A stretch of 64,000 bases of DNA from Coenobita brevimanus (lineage: Eukaryota; Arthropoda; Malacostraca; Decapoda; Coenobitidae), in assembly GCA_032717465.1 (NCBI GenBank), contig JAVRFU010000154.1:62001-126000 (forward strand), read 5' to 3'. Below, one piece after another: positions 20,418 through 33,100 of this stretch. The notes beneath the pieces are model-generated. The model saw only the letters and a list, made by a program, of their open reading frames with translations, searched no databases and was not told the origin of the DNA. The position numbers and the translations under genes are program-made. Positions within the stretch are counted from its first letter, which is position 1; every line of letters starts with the position of its first letter.

Positions 20418-23400
20418 AGGATGGTTACTAAGTTAAATAAAGAATACAGTCTGCAGATTTTAACCATGGATTTTGTATATGATGAGGTGAAAGAGAGAGA
20501 GATTGTCCAGGTGCTTGAGGGTGCGAAAGTGGATGTATGTGGAATAACTGAAACAAAATGTAAAGGAGAAAGTGTGAGAGAATGGGAGTATGGATGGGGT
20601 ATATGTGCAGGAGTAGGTGAGAATGAGAGGGCAAAGGAAGGAGTATGTATAGTTGTGAGTAAAAGATGGAAGAGGAGCATAAGACAGTATGGATCAGTTG
20701 GGTCAAAGATTGTGTGGGTAAAGTTGAAAGTTGGAATACAAATGTGGGCGATTGTGTGTGTGTATCCACCAATGCAAGATCGTGCTAGAAGAGTGAGAGA
20801 AGAGTTCTGGACAAATGTGGAAGTGTGCATGGAAAAGTTTGGAAGGAATGAGAGAGTGTTTTTGATTGGTGATATGAATGGTAAAGTTGGTAATGTGAAG
20901 GTGGATGGAATAGTTGGTGAGTGGGGTGTGCCTGCTGAGATAGATGAGAATGGGAGTGCGTTAGTGGACATTTGTGCTGGGAGGGGGTTCGTGATAGCCA
21001 ATACCCTCTTCAGGCATAAAATGATCCACAGGTATACATGGCGAGTGATAAGAAGGGTGGGTGGTGAACTGAATGAAAGGAAGGCAATGATTGATTATGT
21101 GTGTGTGGATGAAAGGATGCAAAGATGTGTAAAGGATGCAAGAGTGTATAGAGGTTGGGGGAGTGGACTTTCTGACCACTACTTGGTGGTGGCCAGAATT
21201 AGGATGCAAGTAAGATGGAGAAATAGAAGAAGGGAAAGACGAGAGGAAGGAGTAGTTGCAAGGAGAATGGAGAGGTTACAAGAGGATGAGAAAAAGGCAG
21301 AGTATAAGAGAGAAGTGGAGGAACGATTGGGCAAATATGAATTGGAGCAGATGGGAGACGTGGAAGGTGTGTGTAACATATTTACAGAAGAAATATGTGC
21401 AGCATGTGATGTGGTGTGTGGAAGGAAGAGAAGACGGAGGGGGGTGCAAGGAACAGCGTGGTGGACTGAAGAGGTGAAACAGGCTGTGGCACAAAAGAAG
21501 AAAGCATACAATGAATGGATGAGAAATAGGGGCGTGGAAGAAGTTGAGAGGCGGAAGAGAGAGTTATATGTGGAAAGAAAGAGAGAGGTGAAAAGATTAG
21601 TAAGAGAGAGGTGAAAAGATTAGTAAGAGAGAGTAAGAAGAGAGTGGATGAGGAATTTGGAAGGAATTTGAGTGTAAAGTGGAGGGACTGTAAGAAAATG
21701 TTCTGGAGAGAAGTGAAAAGAGTAAGACAGGGTGGAAGTGAAGTTAGCAGGGGAGTGAAAGATAAAAATGGTAGATTACTAGTGGAGAAGGGAGAAAAAG
21801 TGAGCAGATGGAGAGAACACTTTAAGGAATTGTTGAACGTAGAGGATGGAAGTAATGCGAGTATAAGTGGCTGGGGAATGGCTGGGAGAAGGAGGGAGGT
21901 GAGAAGACAGGAAGAAATCAGTAGGATAGAAGTTGTGGAAGCAATGAAGAAAGTTAAATCGGGGAAAGCCCCAGGAATTGATGGAGTGTGTGGTGAAATG
22001 CTGAAGCATGGGGGAGAGATAGTAGTAGAATGGATGTGGAAGATGTGCAGATTGGCCTGGGAGGAAGGTAGAGTCCCGGAGGATTGGAAGTCAGGTATAA
22101 TTATTCCCTTGTACAAAGGAAAAGGGGAAAAAGAAGTGTGTGGTAATCATAGGGGCATTTGTCTTCTTAGTATAATAGGAAAAGTGTATGGTAGGATACT
22201 TATAGACAGAGTTAGAGAAAGAACAGAGAAATTAGTTGGAGAAGAACAGGGAGGCTTTAGGAAGGGAAGAGGTTGTGTAGATCAGATATTCATTCTTAGA
22301 TCTTTAGTGGAAAAGTTTCTAGAGAAGGGAAAGAAGTTGTATGCAGCTTTCATGGATTTGGAGAAAGCATATGACAGGGTGGATAGACAAGGATTGTGGA
22401 AAGTGTTAAGAATATATGGAGTAGATGGGAAGTTGTTGAATGCTGTGAAGAGTATGTACGATGGTGCGAAGGCTGCAGTGCGTGTGGATGGTGAACTAAG
22501 TGAATTTTTCTCTTTGAAAGTTGGTTTGAAACAGGGATGTGTCATGTCTCCATGGTTGTTCAATCTCTACATGGATGGGGTAATAAAAGAGGTACAAGGT
22601 AGGGTAGTGGATGTTGGAGTGGCCCTGGTGAGAGAGGATAGTGTTTGGAAACTCCCTGTACTGTTCTTTGCAGATGATACTGTGTTGTTGAGTGAAGACG
22701 AAGGGGAGCTGCAAGGCTTGGTGGAGGAGTTTGAGAGAGTGTGTAAGAAATGGAACCTAAAGGTGAATGTAGGGAAGAGTAAAGTGATGGTCTTTTAGAG
22801 AGGTGAAGTTAGTGAATGTACAGCGAGGTTGGATGGTGAGGAATTGGAAAATGTGAGTACGTTTAAGTATTTGGGTAGTGTGATGAGTAAGGATGGAGGT
22901 TTGGAGGGTGAAGTGCTTGAAAGGGTACAGCAGGGAAGAAAAGTTGCTGGTTCCTTGAAAGCATTGATAAGAAACAGGGAAGTGAGCATGCAAGTGAAAA
23001 AGTTACTACATGACAGTATTGTGATACCAACTCTAACGTACGGAAGTGAAGCTTGGACATTGTTGGAAGGACACAAGTCAAGAGTGAGAGCAGTGGAAAT
23101 GAGTTATTTAAGAGGAGCCTGTGGAGTCACATGGAGAGACAGGCTGACGAATGAGGATATAAAGGAGCGTTGTGGTGTGGATGTGGATGTGATAGGAAGC
23201 GTTATGAGGAACACACTGAGGTGGTTTGGCCATGTGGAGAGGATGGAGGGTGAAAGACTGACGAAGAGAGTGTATGTGAGTGAGGTGGAGTGGGGAAGAG
23301 GGAGGGGGAGGCCGAGGATGAGATGGAGGGATGGGGTGGAGAGGTATATGAGAGAGGGGGGTGTGAGTTGGGAGCAGGGCAGTGAAATGGCGGGGGACAG

Positions 23401-23476
23401 CGCGACTTGGAGGCGATTTGTTTGTGGCCACCCCAAACGGGATTGAGGCGTCTGGCAATAGATAGATAGATAGACT
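20418..23476 (+). mobile_element. LINE-A, near full-length copy
   Basis: About 3.06 kb: a single coding region with an AP endonuclease followed by RT, a very short 3' UTR, and the end CTGGCAATAGATAGATAGATAGA. One ORF, short 3' UTR and short-tandem-repeat tail are typical of RTE-type LINEs, but the clade was not confirmed. The exact 5' end is not defined. LINE-B begins directly after the GATA tail. Confidence 0.85.
20421..23446 (+). pseudogene. LINE-A endonuclease-reverse transcriptase, two lesions
   Basis: Endonuclease: VDVCGITETKC (catalytic Glu), VCVYPPMQDRARR, VFLIGDMNGKVGN (Asp/Asn) and GSGLSDHYLVVARI (SDH motif). After the linker, RT: KSGKAPGIDGVCGEML, IIPLYKGKGEKEVCGNHRGI, EEQGGFRKGRGC, AFMDLEKAYDRVDRQG (motif A), LKQGCVMSPWLFNLYMDGVI (motif B), FADDTVLLSE (motif C, intact). 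C-terminal region: TYGSEAWTLL, TLRWFGHVERM, GRGRPRMRWRDGVERYM, VCGHPKRD. Two lesions: a 23-base tandem duplication at about 21580-21625 shifts frame, and GAG became TAG at 22796-22798. Both catalytic domains keep their key residues. Confidence 0.88.
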
Positions 23477-23484
23477 ATAAAGGG

Positions 23485-25328
23485 TTGGCAATTGCCAACA
23501 CCTACTTTCGTTATAAGATGATCCACCGGTATACATGGAGAGTAATGAGGAGGATGGATGGTGAACTTGTTGAACGAAAGGCAATGATAGACTACGTGTG
23601 TGTGGATGAGCGAATGAGAAGACAAGTGTTGGATGCAAGAGTGTGGAGAGGGTGGGGGAATGGAGTCTCGGACCATCACTTAGTGATGGCCAAGGTAAAG
23701 ATGCAAAGAAAGTGGTTGACGAGGCGAAGGGGAAGACAGGAGGAAGCAGCTCCTGTGAGAAGAGTGGAGAAATTGCAAGATAGTGAGAAAATGACAGAGT
23801 ATAAGAGCATAGTGGAAGAAAGATTGGGAAGGTATGAGCTAGAGCAGATGGAAGGGGTGGAAGATGTATGTAAGATATTCACAGAAGAGATAGGCGCAGC
23901 GTGTGAGGCAGTTTGTGGAGTGAGGAGGAGATGCAAGGGTGTACAAGGGACAGCATGGTGGAATGATGAGGTGAAACGAGCTGTGGAACAAAAGAAGAAG
24001 GCATATGGTGAATGGTTGGCGTGTAGAGGTAGGGGAGAATGTGAGAGAGAGAGAAGAGAGAGGTATATGTGAGCAGGAGAAGGGAGGTTAAGAGACTGGT
24101 GAAGGAGAGTAAGAAGAAAGTGGATGAAGAGTTTGGGAGGAATCTGAGTGTGAAATGGAGGGAGAGTAAGAAATTGTTTTGCAAGGAGGTAAAGAAAGTA
24201 AGGCAGTGTGAAAGGGGAAATAATAGGGGAGTGAAAGATAGGAATAATAGATTGTTGGTGGAGAAGAGAGAGAAATTGAGGAGATGGAAAGAGCACTTTG
24301 AGGATTTGTTGAATGTAGAGAGTGAGAGCAGTGTGAGTATAAGTGGTTGGGGAATGGCTGGGAGAAGAAGAGATGAGAGGAGGGAGGAAGAGATCAGTAG
24401 GGAGGAAGTAGTGGAAGCGATGAAGAAGATTAAGCTGGGAAAGGCCCCAGGAATTGATGAAGTGTGTGGTGAAATGCTTAGGTATGGGGGTGAGATTGTT
24501 GTGGAGTGGATATGGAAGTTGCGTAGATTGGCTTGGGAAGAGGGAAGGGTTCCAGAGGACTGGAAATCAGGTATAAATGTTCCTCTGTACAAAGGAAAAG
24601 GGGAGAGAGAAGTATGTGGTAACCATAGGGGTATTTGCCTTCTTAGTGTGACTGGTAAAATATATGGTAGAATACTCATTGATAGGGTTAGGCATATGAC
24701 AGAGGAGCTAGTTGGAGAAGAACAAGGGGGATTTAGGAAGGGAAAAGGGTGTGTAGATCAGATATTTGTTCTAAGATGTTTAGTGGAGAAGTATCTAGAG
24801 AAGGGAAGGAAAGTGTATGCTGCCTTCATGGACTTGGAGAAAGCTTATGACAGAATAGATAGGCAAGGTATGTGGAAGGTATTAAGAATATATGGAGTGG
24901 AGGGGAAATTGTTGAGTGCTGTGAAGAGTATGTACGAGGGAGCTAGGGCTACGGTGTGAGTGGATGGTGAGCTGAGTGAGTTCTTTGATCTCAATGTGGG
25001 ACTGAAACAGGGGTGTGTGATGTCTCCATGGCTGTTTAATATATATATGGATGAGGTTGTAAAGGAGGTGCAAGGTAGGGCAGTGGATGTGGGGCTGGCC
25101 CTAATGAATGAGGGTGAGATTTGGAAGCTTCCGGTGTTGCTGTTTGCTGATGATACAGTATTGTTGAGTGAAGATGAATGGGAGTTGCAAGGTTTGGTGA
25201 ATGAATTTGGGACAGTGTGTAGGAGGAGGAAGCTGAAAGTTAATGTAAACAAAAGTGAAGTTATGGTGTTTGAGAGGAATGAAGTCACAGAGTGTGCAGT
25301 GAGGTTGGATGGTGAGGATATGGAGAAT
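23485..25328 (+). pseudogene. LINE-B endonuclease C-part and reverse transcriptase
   Basis: Endonuclease C-part with NGVSDHHLVMAKVKM (SDH). Then AVCGVRRRCKGVQGTAWWND linker and RT: KLGKAPGIDEVCGEML, NVPLYKGKGEREVCGNHRGI, AFMDLEKAYDRIDRQGM, LKQGCVMSPWLFNIYMDEVV, FADDTVLLSE, VNVNKSEVMVFERNE. A frame break lies near 24065 (TGA after RERYM). CGA became TGA at 24957-24959. The coding is cut at GGAGAAT (25328) by LINE-P. Confidence 0.85.
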
Positions 25329-27157
25329 CGTTTCGTTTTTTGTTTCGTTTCGTTTTTAAAGGCTCCAACATGCTTGCATGTGTCGGCCTTGGTCACCTAA
25401 TGGCGGCTCTCCACGCTGCATGATCCATTGCAGCCTCCCTGTTCAGTCCCTTAACCCTAAGGTCACACTTAATGACCTCGTCCCATGTCTTTCTCGGTCT
25501 ACCCCTCATAACCCCACCCCCAATATTAACACTTCTCACCTTCCTCACCCAATTATCATCCCCCATCCTCTCCACATGTCCAAACCACCTCAATCTACCT
25601 CTCCTCATCACAACACCAATACACTCCAGTCCCATCCTACCTCTCAACTCTTCCATTGTAAACCCAGCCCCTCCAGGCCTTGGATGCAGGGATGCACTGC
25701 ACATCCACCTAATCATTGTCATTTCTGTACGTCTGAGCCGGCGAATGTCTTCCTCCTTCACTGCCCAGGTCTCACTGCCATACAGCATTACACTCCTAAC
25801 ACATGCTGCATACAAAGACCCCTTAGCATGTAGGGAGAGCCCTCTCAATGTCAGGAGAGGCAAGAGCTCCCTGAACTTCTTCCAACCACTTCTCACCCTA
25901 GCCACAGAGCTACCTCCAGCCCCACCTCCAGTACACAACATGTCTCCCAAATAACAAAACTCTTCCACACACTCAAGAGATTCACCAGCAAGTTCAATCC
26001 TTTCACATCTGACGATCTCCACCTGCTCACCCCGGCACGCCGTACACATAAAATCAGCATTATCTCGCAGTCTACCTCTGATACCACTACATCTCTTATG
26101 CACCCATTTATCACACACACCGCACAAGATGGAATTACTTCCCACGCCCTTGTGGCAAACTGCACATGGCCACTCTCCCTCGTCTTTGACAGTACCGCCA
26201 CCAACCCTAGATATCATCACTTTTGTTTTATCTGCATTTACCCTTAAACCCTTTTGCCCCATACCATCTCTCCACTTCCTAAACCTTTCCTCCGCCTCCC
26301 ATTCATTCTCTGTAATCAACACCAAATCATCAGCATACAACAACTCCCACAGGAGTCCGTTTCTAAAGTCACGTGAAAGGGCTTCAAGTACCATGATAAA
26401 CAACATGGGACTCAAGACTGACCCCTGATGCACACCAACATTCACAGAAAACTCATCACTCAAATCTCCATTCACTCTCACCGGGTGTGAGCACCCACAT
26501 ACATGGCCATAACCACCCTAACCAGCTACTCCTCCAAGCCAAGCTTTCTCATTGCCCACTTCACCACCTCTCTAGGGACTCTGTCAAAGGCCTTTTCCAA
26601 ATCAACAAAAACAAAATAAAGATCCCTTCTCCTACCAATATATTTTTCCTGAAGCTGTCGAACAATGAATATGGCATCAGTGGTCCCCCTACCTGGCATA
26701 AACCCAAACTGCATCTCATTAATATTCACTCTTTCGCTAATCATACCTTCTAAAACTCTCTTCATTACCTTCATTATCTGATCTAAAAGCTTTATACCTC
26801 TATAATTTCCTCTTTCCAGGGCATCACCCTTCCCTTTATACACATTTACAATTACACTCTTCAGCCAATCATCTGGGACAACACACTCACAAATAATCCT
26901 ATTTATCAGGTCAGTGACTAAACTCACCCCTATATCGCCTGAGGCCTTCAACATTTCGGCAGTCAACCCAGACACACCTGCTGCCTTCCCCACCCTCATC
27001 CTGCCTATTGCCTCACTCACAGTAGCAGTATCAATCAAAGGCCAAGGGCCAGACACTGGATCTGCTGGCTCCAAACCTTCCCTGTCCCAGTCAAACTCCT
27101 CATTCAACAACCGGTTATAATGCTCTCTCCATGCATCTTTAATATCCTCACTGTTCA
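25329..27157 (-). mobile_element. LINE-P: RT element with PHD-like zinc finger, inserted in LINE-B
   Basis: Its minus-strand 3' end carries a tail of A-rich AAACG-type repeats (25329-25360 on the plus strand as CGTTTCGTTTT...). The 5' end, at 27157, is truncated before the endonuclease. It lies antiparallel inside LINE-B and is therefore younger. A longer 5' part of the same family is at 59271-60130, and a 3' scrap at 14025-14130. Confidence 0.85.
25393..27155 (-). pseudogene. LINE-P reverse transcriptase with internal zinc finger, one stop
   Basis: RT motifs in order: RVGKAAGVSGLTAEMLKASG, VNVYKGKGDALERGNYRGIK, MQFGFMPGRGTTDAIFIVRQ, FVFVDLEKAFDRVPREVV (motif A), VHQGSVLSPMLFIMVLEALS (motif B), LLYADDLVLITE (motif C, YADD intact), GLRVNADKTKVMIS. 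Then a Cys4-His-Cys3 pattern: CAVCHKG..., CGVCDKWVHKRC, ...FMCTACRG. Then FCYLGDML, SLYAACVRSVMLYGSETW, LRWFGHVERM, MRGRPRKTWDEV. Only one disabling change is visible, TAG at about 26506-26508 in a Trp position (LEE*LVRVVMAMYVGA). The zinc finger lies where the RT thumb begins, between VMIS and FCYLGDML. Confidence 0.87.
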
Positions 27158-27781
27158 CCAGTGAGTACTTGGGTAGTGTGATGAGTAAGGATGGAACTGT
27201 GGGGGATGAAGTACGTGAAAGGGTACAGCAGGGAAGGAAGGTTGTTGGTACACTGAAAGCAGTGATGAGAAATAGGGAGGTGAGTATGGAAGTTAAGAAG
27301 TCACTGCATGATAGTACAGTATTGTGATCCCTACCCTGACGTATGGAAGCGAGACGTGGACCTTGCAAGAGGGGAACAAGTCAAGAGTGAGAGTAGTGGA
27401 AATGAGTTACTTGAGAGGAGCATGTGGAGTGACGTGGAGGGACAGGTTGACGAATGAAGAAGTGAAGGAACGTTGTGGGGTAGATGTGGATGTGGTTGAG
27501 AAGATTAGGAGAAATACACTGAGGTGGTTTGGACATGTGAAGAGAATGGAGAATGAACGACTGACTAAGAGGATGTATGTAGGTAAGGTGGAGGGAGGGA
27601 GAGGGAGGGGTAGACCGAGGATGAGGTGGAGGGATGGAGTTGAGAGGTATATGAGGGAGGGGGGGGGTGAGTTGGGGGGAGGGTAGTCAAATGGTGGGAG
27701 ACAGAGTGACTTGGAGGCATTTTGTCTGCGGCCACCCTTTGCGGGATTAGGGCGTCGGGCTATAGACAGATAGATAGATAG
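27158..27781 (+). pseudogene. LINE-B 3' part
   Basis: Continues the LINE-B C-terminal region: SVMSKDGTVGDEVRERVQQG, TYGSETWTLQEG, TLRWFGHVKRM, GRGRGRPRMRWRDGVERYM. A 5-base insertion (TACAG type) near 27317 shifts the frame. About 15 bases present in the other LINE-B copy (GTGAGTGCATTCAAG) are altered or lost at the junction with LINE-P. Confidence 0.8.
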
Positions 27782-28118
27782 ACGAGAGAAAAATTACTGA
27801 CTGTTAAAAGTTCCACTGCCACTATTAAAGCTGACTTACCAATTTCACCCAGTTGACATAAATGGTTAAATTTTAAAAAAAATTGTGGTATTATGAAACA
27901 TAACCATGACATGTAATAACGACCTACTGTATCTAAGACTAATGAAAAAAGATTGTGAAACTGCCAAACTAGTTTTAGGGCAATACTGAGTTCCTTTATT
28001 TTATTAATTTCTTTATTTATATTTTTTAGAACAATTTTAGACTTTATCACTCCTATCTGAACTGAGCAACCTACCTGCCATTGCCTAACAAGGTCTTGGC
28101 ACAATTATTTTTTCTAAA
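27782..28118. other. Non-coding spacer
   Basis: About 340 bases of AT-rich sequence between the LINE-B and LINE-C tails. No feature recognised. Confidence 0.6.
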
Positions 28119-29739
28119 AGACTATCTATCTATCTATATACCTAGGCTGCTTCCCCCAAGGAAAGGGAGGTAGCCGAGACAGGACGACACACTCTCCATT
28201 TACTCATCCATTCAAACACATTCATTCGCATCTTAGCCCCAAAGGAGAGAACGGACAGATCCTCACCGCACCACACTGCACAAGGGTCAAGTGCGCAATG
28301 CAATCAGTGACATCCGCAGCAGGGCCCAACGGCAGAACTGGTTTACCCCTGCCAAATCATAACAGACCCATCCCCTTACACGCACCTGACCTGACTAGCT
28401 GATCAGACCAAATGCGGGAGAATATCCCCTCAGGGCTGCGTCATCACTTATTCATTCTCAATTTCTCTCCATTTATTGCTGTCACGCACAGCCACTCTTC
28501 CTTGCTCAACAGACATCCCTCTTGTATCCAGCACTCTCTTCACACTGTCCATCCATCCTATTCGTGGTCTACCTCTCAGCCTTACATCTCTCACATCAGA
28601 TCTAGTTATCTTTTTCACCAATCGCTCATTATCCATTCTCTCCATATGCCCAAACCATCGCAACACCCTCTGCTCAACTCTACCAGCCATCCCCCGAACA
28701 ACTCCAGTTCTCCTTCGCACTTCATCATTTCGCACTCGATCCATACGCGTCACTCCACACATACTCCTCAGACACCTCATCTCCATTACATTCAAACTTT
28801 TCCTCTCTGCTATACCCATATTCCATGTTTCAGCCCCATATAATGCAGTCGGTACCACAACACCCTCATACAGCCTTCTCTTTACATCCATTCTAAGCGA
28901 ACGACATTTAAACACTTTTTTCATTCCTCCCATCACCTTTCCTACTTCATTTATTCTAAACTTCACTTCTGCATCTATTCTTCCATCCACAGCAACATGT
29001 GACCCTAGTTATTTAAAACAATCTACCTCCTCAAGCAACTCACCATTCAAAACTATATTCATCCTCCTACCATCTACCAACCTCGTACACTTCATCACTT
29101 TACTCTTATTCTCATTTACTCTCAATTTCCTCCTTTCACACACCCTTCCAAACTCCTCTACCAACTGTCTCAATCTATCCTCTGAATCAGTCACCAGTGC
29201 AGTATCATCTGCAAACAGCAGTTGCTTCACATTCCACTCTCCACCATCAACATTTACCAGACTCAGACCACCTAAAACTCTTGCATTAACCTCCCTTACA
29301 ACACCATCCATGTAAATATTAAACAACCAAGGCGACATCACACATCCATGTCACAGCCCCACTCTCACGGGAAACCAATCACTCACAGCATTTCCCACTC
29401 TTACACACGCTCTACTATTTACATAAAAACTTTTCACCCTTTTTAGTAACCTACCATCAAGTCCATACAATCTTAAAACAGTCCAGAAACCCTCCCTATC
29501 AATTCTATCATACGCTTTCTCTAAATCCATTAATGCCCAAAACACATCCTTGCCTTTCGTTAAATACTTTTCACACACTTGTCTCACAGCAAACACCTGA
29601 TCAACGCATCCCCTCCCTCTCCTAAAGCCACACTGCTCATCACTAATCACTCCCTCTGTACCCTCTCTAACTCTCATAATTAACACTCTACCATACACCT
29701 TACCTACAACACTCAACAGACTTATACCCCTAAAGTAGT
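28119..29739 (-). pseudogene. LINE-C reverse transcriptase, 3' part
   Basis: Reads leftward from element X: FRGISLLSVVGKVYGRVLI, EQCGFRRGRGCVDQVF, ALMDLEKAYDRIDREGF (motif A), CVMSPWLFNIYMDGVV (motif B), LLFADDTALVTD (motif C intact), NENKSKVMKCTR, LYGAETWNMG, LRWFGHMERM, LRGRPRIGWMDSVKR. Two point stops: TGA near 29353 (Arg expected before HGCVMSP) and TAA near 29009 (Tyr expected before LGSHVA). The 3' UTR runs to a (TATC)n tail at 28122-28137 on the plus strand, i.e. a GATA tail like those of LINE-A and -B. The 5' part is on the far side of element X. Confidence 0.88.
29729..29739. repeat. Left target-site duplication of element X copy 1
   Basis: CCTAAAGTAGT here matches CCTAAAGCTAGT at 35630-35641 apart from one missing C. 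The uninterrupted LINE-C coding (TSFRGISLL) requires one copy of this sequence. The certain core is CCTAAAG (7 bases); the full match would be 11/12. Confidence 0.65.
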
Positions 29740-30164
29740 CCATGAGCCTGGGTCGATATCGGTACCATCTGGTGGGGCAAATTCTAACTGATATTTTTTA
29801 ATTCCCTCATGTCCTTGATTAAAAATTTGATATGATAGCAGTCGCAGATGAGTAGCTTTTTATGAGTAATTGGCCATATAAAAATGGCCGCCCCCTTAAC
29901 TGATAAGGGTCTATAACTACTTTTACTACAGGTAGAAACATGATCTTGGTGTTTAAACTTATGTTATGGAGTATTTCCTAGTCCCTGGTGGCCACTACAA
30001 ATGCCTAAGAGAGTCAGCCATCCTTATTTGACTGGAAAAATTCAAAATGTTGATTATAGATACTTCCAGATACTCGGTGCTTTCAACGTATAGTTGCTAA
30101 ACTGAGAATGTACAACTAATTTGTATCTTTCACTTTCAGGTAGCTTGCATGCTTAGCTGTAGAA

Positions 30165-33100
30165 ATGGAAAGTGAAAGGACATTGGATGTAAGTCAAGCG
30201 TCAAGTTATGGTGGTGGTGATAATGCTCAAGATGGACCGGGTCCTTCAACGCGTGCAAAAACTGTACCAGAATGCATTATACATAGCAGTACTTGTGATG
30301 AAAAACTGACCCTGAATCTCTCTTGTTTGAGGGACATGAACTCATGGAGCACACTTCTTAAGGCAGCACAAATAAAGAAACATCTACCAATTCTAAACAT
30401 TGCCCAAGAAACTCCAGAGGGCATCATTCCAAAAATTCACTACCATAGGAAATGTAGAAGTCTGTTCACAATGAAAAGGGACCTTCAATCGAAACAAAGT
30501 ACAGAACAGGCATCCAGTGACAAGGAAAAATTTGAACGAAAAAGACTCCAGAGGAGATCAATGACAGTATCTGAAGAGTCTAGAATATACAGCAAGGTCT
30601 GTATCATATGTGAAAAGGACAAATTTATGCCAGGCAGCCGGACAAGGGAGCGACTTACACAATGTGTTGAGCTACGGTCAGATGATACTCTTAGGAACAC
30701 AGCAATTTCCAAGCAAGACAGCAGGATCCTAGCCTTATTGGCAAGGGCTTTAGTAGCAGCAGATGGCCACTATCATAGATCATGCTACAGAAGCTATACC
30801 AGAACAAGGCCACAGGTGATTCCCATAGAAACAGACTTAGAAGAATATCCAGGTGTAATGAAGGAATCCTTTCAGAAGTTGTTTGCCTATATCAGAGAAG
30901 ATGTTTTTGAAAACCCCAGGGTAATTAAGCTGACTGAGCTTACGACAAAACTGACCTGCTGGATGCTACATGAGGGAGTTCATAAGGTGGAAGATTCTAC
31001 AAAGAAACATGTCAGATGATATCTTGAGACAGAATTTGGAGAGAGTCTGCATTTTGTACAAGATGCAAAGAGAAAAGTCCTGGTGTACCCTGATAACTTG
31101 TCCCGAAATGCACTAGTCAAGCAAAATGTCATTCTGATGGACACAGTAGAGGACCTGGAATCAAAATGCGACATTGAAGGACTCTTGAAAAAGTCAGCTC
31201 ACTTGCTTCATAATTCGATAAAAAAGCATAGTGTGTCCATATCTTGGCCCCCACTTGCATCAGAACTGAACAATTCTTCAGCTTTTATTCCAGGCAACCT
31301 AAAGGGATTCTTGCAACACTTAATAGCAGGGCCTCAGGATGAAGCTTCCCTTTCTCCAAGAATTCAGCGCCTCATTGAATCTGTAGGCCAAGATATTGTC
31401 TATGGGGTGACCCGAGGACAGCTGAAGCCACCAAAACATCTAATGCTGCCATATGCTACCAAGGCCTTCACAGGCTCAGTAGAACTCATTAGGATGATTA
31501 ATCGTCTTGGGCATGGTGTGTCCTACACGCAAGTTGAGGAGTTGGAAACTGCATTATGTATTCAGAAACTTGAGTCCCAAGGAGATGAAAGTGTAGCCAT
31601 ACCTGAGCAGCTCCAGCCACTCATCCCAACGACCCTAGGCTGGGACAACATAGACCGGTTGGAAGAAACCTTGAGTGGGGGAGGTACATCTCATCGAGTA
31701 AATGGCATAGCAGTGCAACCCAGAGTGTATGGACCACATCCTCCTAGGAAAGCTCTACCCAAACCTGTTGTAAAGAAGAGGACCCTTGATGCAAATCCTA
31801 TCATTCTACCTCCATACAATGCTGGTGAACGGGTAGGACCACCATCAAGACTGCATATTGCGTTACACTATAAGGAGGTAGTACAGCAAGCCCAGAAGAA
31901 TAATTTGATTTGGATCTTGGCTAGATTGCATACTGCCAGTAGTCAAGAGAACCCAGTACCTGGATGGACAGGGTTCAATATTGCTACCAGAGATAATGAA
32001 GAAGTTTCTCAAAATACTGTGGCATATCTACCCACCATCAATGCTCCAGCTACTGAAATGTCCACTATCCATGAAGTTGTGATTCATTCGCAGAAGATCA
32101 GGAATACTTTGGAGCTCAAAAGCATTGTCGTAGTGTGTGACCAAGCGATATATGCAAAGGTCACTGAGATATTGTGGAAGCACAAGGACACGTTTTCGCA
32201 CATTGTACCACGACTTGGGGCATTCCATACAATATGCACATTAATGGCAGTGATTGGGAAGCGTTTCTCTGATGCAGGACTACAAGACCTTTGCATCGAG
32301 TCAGGTGTCATTGCAGAGGGATCCATTTCTGGTGTGTTGGAAGGACGCAAATACAACCGTGCCATTCGACTTCATAAGCTTCTGTATGAAGCTTTGATGC
32401 GCCTGGTTTGGAGAGAATTCCCATCCTGGTGTGAGGAGCATCATAGTGAGAGTGCACATCATCTTCAGTCATTGGTGGTTGAGATTGAAACCATGTCTGC
32501 AAACCTGTGCCAGACTTCTTTCACAGAGCTCATCCAGTCTCCTTCTTTCCAAGTGATAGCTGAACTGTTTGACAAGTTCAAAGAACATCTTCGCAGTAAG
32601 TGTGGTCCTTTGGCCTGCTTCTGGATGAGTTATGTTGAAATGGTGGAGATTGTGTTGAATTTCGTGAGAGCCTCTCGTGAAGGAGATTGGCACCTGCACC
32701 TGGCAGCAATCCAGGCTATGATACCCTGGTGCTTCAGTTATGATAACATTAACTATGCCAGATACGTCTCATGCTACTATGCTGAAATGTCACATCTTCC
32801 CACAGAAAATCCCGATGTCTATGAGTATTTGAAGGCAGGAGGTTTGTCTATACAGCTTGGAACTGAAAATACATTTGGAAAGGTTCCAGTTGACCAGGCT
32901 GTGGAGGAGACGATTAACAGAGACACTCAGACAGCTGGCGGTACAAAAGGCTTCAGTCTAAAGCCAGCAGCAGTTAACCTTTACTACTTGACTGCAGAGT
33001 ATCATAGCTCATATCTTAGAACCCTGAAATATGCATTGGACATGGATCAACCAAACAGTATGCACAAAGATCTTCAAAAAACAAGAATCCTCAAAGATGA

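Larger units (their letters stand above)
23477..27781 (+). mobile_element. LINE-B copy 1, split by LINE-P
   Basis: It starts within the endonuclease (ANTYFRYKMIHRYTWRV) directly after the GATA tail of LINE-A, so it is 5'-truncated. The left part runs to 25328. The right part resumes at about 27158 with TACTTGGGTAGTGTGATG and ends in GGCTATAGACAGATAGATAGATAGAC. LINE-B is clearly related to LINE-A and shares the same type of tail. Confidence 0.85.

Noticed and set aside
28412..29315. Plus-strand ORFs over LINE-C (also 35661-37155 and 49612-51341)
   Set aside because: Same shadow effect, opposite to well-supported minus-strand RT and endonuclease motifs.
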